From an uncultured Actinomyces sp. (GTDB lineage Bacteria; Actinomycetota; Actinomycetes; Actinomycetales; Actinomycetaceae): DNA of 6,470 nt. The notes below the pieces were generated by a model. It did not search any database, was not told the DNA's origin, and saw only the letters and a program-made list of their open reading frames with translations. The DNA is taken from NCBI GenBank assembly GCA_938028585.1, contig CALIZH010000399.1:1-6470 (forward strand), given 5' to 3'. Position numbers and translations under genes: made by a program. Positions within the stretch are counted from its first letter, which is position 1, and each line of letters begins with the position of its first letter. Positions 1 to 5,427 of this stretch are shown one piece after another.

Positions 1-24
1 GGGCATTAAACGAGTATCGGACAT
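1..24 (-). CDS. 5' end of probable RluA-family pseudouridine synthase (partial)
   Basis: Only eight codons are visible, reading MSDTRLMP, before the window ends. The ATG lies two bases after the lspA stop (TGA-AT-ATG), as expected for the next gene of an operon. In many actinobacteria and other bacteria lspA is directly followed by an RluA/RluD-type 23S rRNA pseudouridine synthase. The N-termini of those proteins often have a short polar start leading into a 'xxPVPDG' stretch, which would fit the Met-Pro at the edge. The identification rests on gene order plus this short fit and is an inference. I see no clear Shine-Dalgarno sequence, so translation may be coupled to lspA. Confidence 0.45.
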
Positions 25-26
25 AT

Positions 27-512
27 TCAGCGCACCGAGTGCTTGTTACCGGTGAAGCTTGCAACCAGCAGGATCACGACCGCGCAGACAATCCAAATAT
101 CGGCAACGTTACCAATGAACCAAGTCCCGTATCCAATGAAGTCGACGACGTGGCCGCTTCCCCATCGGGGTTCCTGAATAAAACGATCGATCAAGTTACC
201 AGCCGCACCGCCAAGGAGCAGGGCACATCCGAAAGCAAGCAGGCGCGAGTCAACGCGCGGAAGATACATGACAATCGCAGTAACAACAACGCAGGCGATA
301 CAGGTGAAGATGATTGTCGTCTGCGAGCCCAAGGAAAAGGCTGCTCCTGGATTCGCAGTGAGCTCCAGTCGAAGGAAGGATCCAAGGAGCGGGCGTTGCT
401 GTCCATCACTCAGATTCTTCAGTGCCCAAAACTTTGAAGCCTGATCCGTTACCAATGCGATTAAGGCAATGATGTACGCCCAGACGAGCATGCTGCGATT
501 ATTTTTCTTCAC
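27..512 (-). CDS. lspA: Lipoprotein signal peptidase II (LspA)
   Basis: LspA is the membrane aspartyl protease that removes the signal peptide from diacylglyceryl-modified prolipoproteins. The 161-residue product has the usual family length and about four membrane segments (near residues 8-25, 66-84, 91-107 and 131-153). Family landmarks are all present: TDQASK (22-27), NPGAAF (54-59), GNLIDR (105-110), VVDF with catalytic Asp124, and GNVADIW with catalytic Asp138. The active site therefore looks intact. The start is uncertain. The chosen GTG gives a positively charged MKKNNR leader but has no Shine-Dalgarno, because a terminator hairpin ends only nine bases upstream. An ATG at 491 (residue 8) is the alternative and also lacks a good ribosome site. 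A CATAAT hexamer seven bases before the GTG suggests a leaderless transcript. The gene after it starts two bases beyond its stop. Confidence 0.93.
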   Translation of the reverse strand: MKKNNRSMLVWAYIIALIALVTDQASKFWALKNLSDGQQRPLLGSFLRLELTANPGAAFSLGSQTTIIFTCIACVVVTAIVMYLPRVDSRLLAFGCALLLGGAAGNLIDRFIQEPRWGSGHVVDFIGYGTWFIGNVADIWIVCAVVILLVASFTGNKHSVR

Positions 513-525
513 ATAAAGAATTATG
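512..525 (-). promoter_or_regulatory. Possible -10 element for a leaderless lspA mRNA
   Basis: On the minus strand CATAAT (520-525) matches TATAAT at five of six positions. It is followed by seven bases and then the G of the lspA GTG start, which is the geometry of a leaderless transcript. Leaderless mRNAs are common in actinobacteria. No convincing -35 hexamer lies 16-18 bases upstream, and the element overlaps the foot of the divIVA terminator. This is a suggestion from position and consensus only. Confidence 0.3.
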
Positions 526-556
526 ACGGTGGCGCCGCAAAGGCGCCACCGTCATA
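522..556 (-). terminator. Rho-independent-type terminator after divIVA
   Basis: A perfect 15-bp inverted repeat (522-536 with 542-556, GC-rich core GGTGGCGCC) encloses a 5-base loop. Read on the minus strand the hairpin is followed by ATTCTTTAT, a moderately U-rich tail. Nothing comparable follows it on the plus strand, so it acts in the divIVA direction. It lies 17 bases past the divIVA stop and only nine bases before the lspA GTG, so it separates the two genes transcriptionally. The imperfect U-tract leaves room for some read-through. Confidence 0.8.
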
Positions 557-573
557 GAGATCTTGATCCGAAA

Positions 574-1191
574 TCAGTTCTGAGTTCCGGCGTTCACTTC
601 CTGGAGCAAACCTTCCAGGTGCTCGCGCAGGTTTGCACGGTACTCGGACTCGAAGGAACGCAGTTCGTTGATCTTGCCTTCGAGCAGTGCGCGCTCCTGA
701 TCCAGCTGAGAAAGAATGTTCTGGTGCTGGTTCTGTGCGTCAGCAATAATTTCGTCGCGCTTCGCGTTTGCGTCGGCGATGATGCGATCGGATTCTTCGC
801 GGCCATCGCGAACGTACTCGTCGTGGACGCGCTGTGCCAGTGCAAGCATCGAGGTTGCAGATTCTGCACTCTCGGGAGTAGTAGCAACTGCGGGGGCTGC
901 AACGGCGGTCTCGGTGACGGAAGGCTCGGATACAACGGGCTCTTCAACGACAGGAGCAGCGGTCTCTTCTGCAGGCTTGTAGCTGGGGGCTTCACCACCG
1001 GACAGCTCAGCGACACGACGCTCAGCAGCCTCAAGCGCTTCACGCAGGTTCTGGTTCTCAGCCTGGAGAGTATAGATCGTGGAGACAACCTCATCGAGGA
1101 AGTCGTCAACCTCGACCTGGTCATATCCTTCACGGAACTTCACGATGTTGAAGGTTTTTTCCAACACATCTTCGGTTGTGAGCAGAGCCAT
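574..1191 (-). CDS. divIVA: DivIVA/Wag31 polar growth and septum-site coiled-coil protein
   Basis: In actinobacteria DivIVA (Wag31, antigen 84) marks negatively curved membrane at poles and septa and recruits the peptidoglycan elongation machinery. The 205-residue product has the conserved N-terminal lipid-binding module (about residues 1-62). It contains the KFR-GY segment at 18-23, equivalent to the membrane-inserting Phe-Arg of Bacillus DivIVA, followed by VDDFLDEV and a first coiled coil. A Pro/Ala/Glu/Val-rich linker covers about 66-112. A second coiled coil (about 113-199) contains QERALLEGKINELRSFESEY, which closely resembles the C-terminal part of mycobacterial Wag31. It is shorter than Mycobacterium Wag31, which is about 260 residues. 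The start is supported by AGAGGT six bases before the ATG. It has its own upstream region of 194 bases and a terminator behind it, so it can be transcribed as a single gene. Confidence 0.95.
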   Translation of the reverse strand: MALLTTEDVLEKTFNIVKFREGYDQVEVDDFLDEVVSTIYTLQAENQNLREALEAAERRVAELSGGEAPSYKPAEETAAPVVEEPVVSEPSVTETAVAAPAVATTPESAESATSMLALAQRVHDEYVRDGREESDRIIADANAKRDEIIADAQNQHQNILSQLDQERALLEGKINELRSFESEYRANLREHLEGLLQEVNAGTQN

Positions 1192-1197
1192 TTGTTT

Positions 1198-1203
1198 ACC
1201 TCT
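1198..1203 (-). promoter_or_regulatory. Ribosome binding site of divIVA
   Basis: AGAGGT on the minus strand lies six bases before the ATG at 1191. This fixes the start and shows a conventionally led mRNA, unlike lspA downstream. Confidence 0.75.
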
Positions 1204-1216
1204 CGGTACTTGTTGT

Positions 1217-1240
1217 GTGACGCTCGCATGCTTGCGTCAC
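1217..1240. repeat. Inverted repeat GTGACGC/GCGTCAC in the divIVA leader
   Basis: A perfect 7-bp inverted repeat (1217-1223 and 1234-1240) flanks a core with the palindrome GCATGC (1226-1231). It would lie in the 5' untranslated region of divIVA, 25 bases before the ATG. It could be an operator or an mRNA hairpin. The arm recurs once more as GCGTCAC at 1294-1300, next to the candidate -10 element. Confidence 0.55.
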
Positions 1241-1385
1241 CGGATCACCGATGAGGATGACCCGAACTACACACTGGAATAATAGCGGAACTAGCGTCAC
1301 AATAACACCAATTTCCCCATATTTCACTTATTACTCAGGTGACATGCAACCGCGATAGAACCGAGGTCACTGCCAAACGCCAGAG

Positions 1386-1694
1386 CTAAAAGCCCAAGCT
1401 GCGAACGAAAACCCCAAGGTTTTCAACAATGATCGTCGCCAAGAACAGGATCATAAATCCCAGATCGATGGCAACGCTCCCTCCAAGACGCAACGGCGGA
1501 ATAATCCTGCGCAGGAAAGAAAGAGGGGGATCAGTCAACGCATAGACCAGATTCGCAATGGGCAGAATGATCCCTGACGGCCTCCACAGTGGAGAGAAGA
1601 AGCGAATCCAATCAAAAATCATGCGCGCGATCAACACGAGCATGTACAGACCCGCAAGAAGAGCAATCGCTCCTCCCAACCACTGGGAGATCAT
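1386..1694 (-). CDS. yggT: YggT-family small membrane protein
   Basis: The 102-residue product has two hydrophobic segments (about 3-26 and 72-96) around a hydrophilic loop. It carries the family signature: ALTDPPLSFLRRIIPPLRLG at 52-71 followed by VAIDLGFMILF. Members (YggT, YlmG in Bacillus and cyanobacteria) are encoded between sepF and divIVA across Gram-positive bacteria. They are linked to division or membrane organisation, but no biochemical activity is firmly assigned. The ATG lies two bases after the sepF stop (TGA-TC-ATG) without a strong Shine-Dalgarno, so translation is probably coupled to sepF. Length and signature are normal for the family. Confidence 0.9.
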   Translation of the reverse strand: MISQWLGGAIALLAGLYMLVLIARMIFDWIRFFSPLWRPSGIILPIANLVYALTDPPLSFLRRIIPPLRLGGSVAIDLGFMILFLATIIVENLGVFVRSLGF

Positions 1695-1696
1695 GA

Positions 1697-2158
1697 TCAG
1701 CGTCCGAAGAGCGAAGTCGCCGAACGGTTCGACCCGGTTACGTCGCCGGTTACCTCAACACTGTGAGGCGAAAGAAGGAAAACGCGATCGGTGACACGTT
1801 CAAATACGCCCTGAAGTCCATAGGTCAAGCCGACAGCGAAGTCAATGAAACGCTGCGCATCCTTATCTGAGACCTCAGAAAGATTCATGATGACGGGAAC
1901 ACCATCACGGTAGGGCTCAGCGATTGCCGGCGCATCGTTGTAGTTCAACGGACGTACGGTGACGATACGCGAAAGATCCGCCTGCTGAACGCTGCGGCGC
2001 TCTTCGCGGTGAATGGGCGTGACATTCGACGCGGGGGTAATGTGAGCCACTTCTGTCTCCTCAACTTCTTCGGGAAGGAAGTCCAAGGTGCTCTCATCGA
2101 CCTCTTCCGGGGTGTACCAACCCATGAATTGGCGTGCTTTTGCTCCGAAGCCTGACAT
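1697..2158 (-). CDS. sepF: Cell division protein SepF (FtsZ membrane anchor)
   Basis: SepF binds the C-terminal peptide of FtsZ and ties it to the membrane. In actinobacteria that lack FtsA it is the main FtsZ anchor. The product is 153 residues. Its N-terminus, MSGFGAKARQFMGWYTP, fits the amphipathic membrane-binding helix. A variable acidic linker (about 17-60) follows, then the conserved SepF fold (about 64-138) with VPVIMNLSEVSDKDAQRFIDF and RVFLLSPHSVEV. Two ATGs stand in tandem at 2161 and 2158. The second is preferred because GAGGAG (2165-2170) is six bases from it but only three from the first. Reading further upstream to a GTG at 2191 would put the Shine-Dalgarno inside the gene. It lies 62 bases after pgeF, where many actinobacteria carry yggS; that gene is absent here. 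Confidence 0.93.
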   Translation of the reverse strand: MSGFGAKARQFMGWYTPEEVDESTLDFLPEEVEETEVAHITPASNVTPIHREERRSVQQADLSRIVTVRPLNYNDAPAIAEPYRDGVPVIMNLSEVSDKDAQRFIDFAVGLTYGLQGVFERVTDRVFLLSPHSVEVTGDVTGSNRSATSLFGR

Positions 2159-2164
2159 CATGCT

Positions 2165-2170
2165 CTCCTC
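2165..2170 (-). promoter_or_regulatory. Ribosome binding site deciding the sepF start
   Basis: GAGGAG on the minus strand lies six bases before the ATG at 2158 and three before the ATG at 2161, which favours the second of the tandem start codons. The 62-base pgeF-sepF gap shows no other gene remnant, and I could not find a convincing promoter in it. Confidence 0.7.
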
Positions 2171-2220
2171 AATGTAACGGGACCTGAGCACAAGGTAATG
2201 CGCCGGAGCGATTCACACGC

Positions 2221-2967
2221 TTAAGCCTGTCGGCATGTCGCAATTACTGATGCGAAACGCCCACAAGCTGGGTCTCGACGATAGGAATGATATAAGGGAT
2301 TTTCTAGAGTGCATTCATTGATCCACGAGGCCGCGATTCCTCGCTCCGCAGCCCATGCCAATGCCGCACCGGGAAGATCTAGGGCGTCACTCCCCCACGA
2401 TGTGCGCGAGGCTATCGCGGGAGCAATAAGCGCGCTCTGATCTTTCATTGAAGTCGGGACTTCGTAGCATCGGCCGCAGATAGACGGTCCAATAAGCATC
2501 TGAATATCAGCAGTGTCCACACCAAAAGACCCAAAGACCTCACATGTTCGGTCAAGAATCCCTCCGAGGAACCCCACGCGTCCGGCATGAACTGCGCCGA
2601 TGACTCCGTTTCCGCTACTCAGCAAGATCGGCATGCAGTCTGCCGTCATCACAGCCAAGGCTGGAGCTTGTTCCCACTGACGCGAATCGATCACGACACC
2701 ATCGCAGTCAAGGGGGCCTATTTCCCCTTGATACTCCTGTGATGAAAGAGAGGCATTCGCAGGGGTAAGCGCCTCAACGTTCACCGAATGCGTCTGATTC
2801 ATCCAAACAATGGGATGATCAATCAGCGCGGAAAGGTCACGGCGACGCTCATGCACATGCTCCGCGTCATCGCCGACGTGCGTCCCAAAGTTGTCCCGAT
2901 ATGGGTCGGTGCCCGCGCCGACTTCAGTGAAGTAAACGCGGGCACCGTGCAGGTCAGTGTGCTTCAT
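2221..2967 (-). CDS. pgeF: PgeF/YfiH (YlmD) multicopper-oxidase-fold protein, peptidoglycan editing factor
   Basis: The product is 248 residues, a normal length for this family (DUF152/Cu-oxidase_4, CNF1-like fold). Family members are zinc-dependent purine nucleoside phosphorylases or deaminases. In E. coli YfiH is needed to keep L-Ser out of the MurNAc peptide. The metal ligands are visible: His60 in NQTHS, Cys111 in TADCMPIL and His127 in AVHAGR. IGPSICGRCYEV (159-170) and HSYRRDPACGRFASVI near the end are also typical. The motif reads HAGRVG where many Proteobacteria have HAGWRG. The start ATG shares one base with the ftsZ stop (TGATG), with no separate Shine-Dalgarno, so its translation should follow that of ftsZ. 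A role in guarding the MurC step fits murC lying in the same cluster. Confidence 0.93.
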   Translation of the reverse strand: MKHTDLHGARVYFTEVGAGTDPYRDNFGTHVGDDAEHVHERRRDLSALIDHPIVWMNQTHSVNVEALTPANASLSSQEYQGEIGPLDCDGVVIDSRQWEQAPALAVMTADCMPILLSSGNGVIGAVHAGRVGFLGGILDRTCEVFGSFGVDTADIQMLIGPSICGRCYEVPTSMKDQSALIAPAIASRTSWGSDALDLPGAALAWAAERGIAASWINECTLENPLYHSYRRDPACGRFASVIATCRQA

Positions 2968-4205
2968 CAGCGCAAGAAATCAGGAATATCCAAGACGTCC
3001 GAAGGCTGTTCCTCTTCGAAGACACGAGGTACTTCGAGGGAAGGAACTTCCTTCGACGAGTCTTCTTCGCTCTGGCGGGCAATCGGAATCTGGTTGGTGC
3101 GCGTCGGCAATTCAGGATCTGCGCGGTGAGCTGCGGTGTGAGCCGAGGCCACCTCCCCGATGCGGCGCTGAGGAGCTGCTGGAGCTTCGGCCTTTTCCTG
3201 ACGAGTATGGACCGGTCGAGGAGCCACGACAGGCTCATTTGCCGGAGAAGATTGGGATGCCACCTCGTCAAAGCCCGCCGCGATGACGGTCACGCGAATT
3301 TCATCACCAAGGGAGTCATCGATAACAGAACCGAAGATGATGTTGGCCTCGGGGTGTGCAGCCTCGCGAACCAGGAGCGAGGACTGGTAGATCTCCTGCA
3401 AGCCAAGGTCGGAACCACCCTGGAAGAACATGAGGACGCCGTGTGCACCATCGATCGAGGCTTCAAGGAGTGGCGAGGAGATCGCGGACTCGACTGCACG
3501 AAGAGCACGATCTTCGCCGGTTGCCGAGCCAATACCCATGAGGGCGGAACCGGCATCCTTCATTACGGACTTCACATCGTTGAAGTCCACGTTGATCAGA
3601 CCGGGGGTGGTAATCAGTTCGGTGATACCTTGAACGCCGGAAAGCAGAACCTGATCGGCGGCACGGAAAGCCTCGAGTACCGAGATATTGGCATCTGAGA
3701 TCTGAAGCAGACGATCGTTCGGAATGACGATCAGGGTGTCGACCTCTTCACGGAGCTTCTCAACACCAGCATCAGCCTGGGATGCGCGGCGGTTTCCTTC
3801 AAAGGAGAAGGGACGGGTGACAACACCGACGGTCAGGGCGCCTGCGGTGCGTGCAATCTTCGCGACAACGGGGGCAGCACCGGTTCCGGTACCGCCACCT
3901 TCACCTGCGGTCACGAAGACCATATCCGCGCCTTCAAGGGCCTCGGTGATTTCGTCAATGTGGTCTTCGGCTGCCTGTCGTCCCACTGCGGGGTCTGCTC
4001 CGGCGCCGAGGCCATGGGTAAGGTCACGACCGATGTCCAGCTTCGTCTCTGCATCGGACATCAGCAAAGCTTGTGCGTCGGTGTTCACAGCAATGAACTC
4101 AACGCCTTTCAAGCCAACTTCAATCATTCGATTGACGGCGTTAACACCGCCGCCACCAACTCCGACGACTTTGATAACCGCCAGATGATTCTGCGGTGCG
4201 ACCAT
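2967..4205 (-). CDS. ftsZ: Cell division GTPase FtsZ
   Basis: FtsZ is the bacterial tubulin homologue that polymerises with GTP into the Z-ring and recruits the divisome. The 412-residue product shows the glycine-rich nucleotide loop GVGGGG (15-20), the tubulin signature GGGTGTG (103-109), and the T7 synergy loop with Asn205, Asp207 and Asp210, which completes the GTPase site of the neighbouring subunit. A variable linker follows (about 319-402). The C-terminal peptide is DVLDIPDFLR, the part that SepF binds. The start is the ATG at 4205, preceded by AAAGAGGG with seven bases spacing. A longer reading from a TTG at 4244 would add 13 residues not expected in the family and would include this ribosome site. 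ftsZ is separated from ftsQ by 136 bases with promoter-like signals and is coupled to pgeF. Confidence 0.98.
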   Translation of the reverse strand: MVAPQNHLAVIKVVGVGGGGVNAVNRMIEVGLKGVEFIAVNTDAQALLMSDAETKLDIGRDLTHGLGAGADPAVGRQAAEDHIDEITEALEGADMVFVTAGEGGGTGTGAAPVVAKIARTAGALTVGVVTRPFSFEGNRRASQADAGVEKLREEVDTLIVIPNDRLLQISDANISVLEAFRAADQVLLSGVQGITELITTPGLINVDFNDVKSVMKDAGSALMGIGSATGEDRALRAVESAISSPLLEASIDGAHGVLMFFQGGSDLGLQEIYQSSLLVREAAHPEANIIFGSVIDDSLGDEIRVTVIAAGFDEVASQSSPANEPVVAPRPVHTRQEKAEAPAAPQRRIGEVASAHTAAHRADPELPTRTNQIPIARQSEEDSSKEVPSLEVPRVFEEEQPSDVLDIPDFLR

Positions 4206-4212
4206 AACCTTG

Positions 4213-4220
4213 CCCTCTTT
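4213..4220 (-). promoter_or_regulatory. Ribosome binding site deciding the ftsZ start
   Basis: AAAGAGGG on the minus strand lies seven bases before the ATG at 4205. It argues against the in-frame TTG at 4244 as start codon. Confidence 0.8.
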
Positions 4221-4228
4221 CTGCGCAC

Positions 4229-4255
4229 CAACCTTAAACCTCAAGTAGAAGGTTG
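4229..4255. repeat. Inverted repeat in the ftsZ leader
   Basis: CAACCTT (4229-4235) and AAGGTTG (4249-4255) form a perfect 7-bp inverted repeat with a 13-base spacer that itself contains CCTCAAGT. It lies between the candidate ftsZ promoter and the ribosome site, so it would be in the leader RNA or serve as an operator. Related AACCT/AGGTT-rich sequences before ftsZ are, as far as I recall, seen in other actinobacteria. I could not verify this by alignment. Confidence 0.45.
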
Positions 4256-4282
4256 ATGTTTGACCTGCGTGTAGACGGGAAG

Positions 4283-4311
4283 AAGGTAGGGGTAAGACCC
4301 CAATTCTTCAA
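4283..4311 (-). promoter_or_regulatory. Candidate ftsZ promoter with a palindromic spacer
   Basis: On the minus strand TTGAAG (4306-4311) and TACCTT (4283-4288) stand 17 bases apart and resemble -35 TTGACA and -10 TAnnnT. The spacer ends in GGGGTCTTACCCC (4289-4301), a 5-bp inverted repeat touching the -10 element, which could be an operator or a weak attenuator hairpin. A promoter in the ftsQ-ftsZ gap is known for several actinobacteria. The exact hexamers here are inferred from consensus and spacing only. Confidence 0.45.
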
Positions 4312-4341
4312 GACAATTCGCGGGCGTGTCGCTTCTCTAAG

Positions 4342-5427
4342 TTAAGAAGTGACAGGATGCACGGGCGAGGACACGTCATAGGTCCGTGCCTGACGCTGTG
4401 AAATCAAAACAGCCGCAACTTTTGCCTTGAGCTCGTTGTCCTTCGCTACTCCCCAATTGAGCGTTCGAGAATTCGTCAAGGTCATGGAGACAGTTTGGCC
4501 ATCGTGAGTGATCATCGTGATATTCGAGCGCAGATCATCGCCCATCGCTGTCCAAATCGCCGCGACATCAGCTGCAGCTTGTGCGCGCTGCTCACCGTCG
4601 GGAAGGGTCGTTGGGGCCATCCCCTCGGGAGCCGTTGAGGCAGAAGAAACCGTTACACCCTGGTCGTCGACCAAAGCCCACGAAGTACCCTCTTTCACCG
4701 CCAAAATCGCTTGCCGGGGACGGACCTGAACGCTTAGTCCGCGCGGCCAGGAACGCTGAACATGAGCCTCGCGAACCAAACGTACCTTCGCGATTTGCTC
4801 GTCGATCGCAGAAGTCTTGAGGCGTGGAAGCGGAACAGAGGCAAAAGGTTCGATCGCGGCACGCACCTCGTTTTGAGTAGTCGTGTCCTCACCGAGTCCC
4901 TCGATCGACACCTGAGACATATCGAGAGCAAAAAGAGGTGAGAAGAAGACTCCCCATACCAAAGCACACACGACAATGACAGCGCCACAGGCGGAGGCGA
5001 GTCGTGTAAGGAGAAGACGTCGGTGCGCATGCATGCGTTCACGACGCCTCTCATTCAAATCAGCCGTTGCGCTCTCATCGCTAGGCCCCAAAATCGCAGC
5101 CGCATCCGATTGCCCCAGTGGGCGGTTGAGCAGTTCTCCGCTACTGGGTGACTGTGCGCTTGCCTCACGCCTCGCACGACGCAACTCGCGATTTCGCTTC
5201 CTACGCGCAGCGCGTTCTGTCTCTTTCTTCTCCTCGACCGACGAGGCCTGAGCCAAAGAGAGCGCAGGGCGATCCGAAATCGAGGCCTCGGGAGAAGAAG
5301 CGACGGTATCGGAGGAGGAACCTACCCCGGTTGCTTCCTCGGGCGCGGCAAAGTCGTGCGGGGACTCAGAAGAGGCCTCGGGCGCAGAAGAAAAACGAGA
5401 ACGACGGGGACGCGGGGGCTGCTTCAC
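4342..5427 (-). CDS. ftsQ: Cell division protein FtsQ (POTRA domain)
   Basis: FtsQ is a single-pass membrane protein of the divisome that bridges early and late division proteins (with FtsL and FtsB/DivIC). From the GTG start the product is 361 residues. A long cytoplasmic part (about 1-137) is rich in Ser, Ala, Glu and Pro, with a charged Arg/Lys/Glu block near 64-88. One membrane segment follows at about 138-163, then the POTRA domain (about 166-244, with VSIEGLG and RSWPRGLSVQVRPRQAILAV) and a C-terminal beta domain. The GTG is chosen because its last two bases and the next A form the murC stop (GTGA, 4-base overlap) and AGGGGAG lies six bases upstream. An ATG at 5457 would add ten residues and bury that site. 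Its place between murC and ftsZ is the classic actinobacterial one. Confidence 0.92.
   Translation of the reverse strand: MKQPPRPRRSRFSSAPEASSESPHDFAAPEEATGVGSSSDTVASSPEASISDRPALSLAQASSVEEKKETERAARRKRNRELRRARREASAQSPSSGELLNRPLGQSDAAAILGPSDESATADLNERRRERMHAHRRLLLTRLASACGAVIVVCALVWGVFFSPLFALDMSQVSIEGLGEDTTTQNEVRAAIEPFASVPLPRLKTSAIDEQIAKVRLVREAHVQRSWPRGLSVQVRPRQAILAVKEGTSWALVDDQGVTVSSASTAPEGMAPTTLPDGEQRAQAAADVAAIWTAMGDDLRSNITMITHDGQTVSMTLTNSRTLNWGVAKDNELKAKVAAVLISQRQARTYDVSSPVHPVTS

Larger units (their letters stand above)
1192..1385 (-). promoter_or_regulatory. divIVA upstream region with candidate promoter and GTGAC boxes
   Basis: This 194-base gene-free stretch separates yggT from divIVA and is more AT-rich in its middle than the flanking genes. 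The best promoter match on the minus strand is TATTAT at 1279-1284, which fits the actinobacterial TAnnnT -10 pattern. A -35 at the right distance is weak (TGTTAT at 1302-1307). A start about seven bases downstream would give a leader of roughly 80 bases. The pentamer GTGAC occurs five times: 1217-1221 and 1339-1343 on the plus strand, and 1236-1240, 1296-1300 and 1366-1370 on the minus strand. I see no terminator behind yggT and no small gene in this stretch. Confidence 0.45.

Noticed and set aside
523..1254. Plus-strand open frame of 243 codons opposite divIVA
   Set aside because: It is the mirror of the divIVA codon pattern, rich in Cys/Val/Leu, has no recognisable domain or ribosome site, and its first codons lie within the terminator hairpin.
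1386..1694. A terminator directly behind yggT
   Set aside because: The nearest inverted pair (GTGAC 1339-1343 with GTCAC 1366-1370) is five bases long with a 22-base gap and no T-run.
2954..3556. Further minus-strand frames overlapping ftsZ in another phase
   Set aside because: Arg/Ser/Pro-rich shifted translations of ftsZ with no start signal.
3126..3698. Plus-strand open frame of 190 codons opposite ftsZ
   Set aside because: ftsZ is certain on the other strand. The frame has no family features and arises from GC-rich codon bias.
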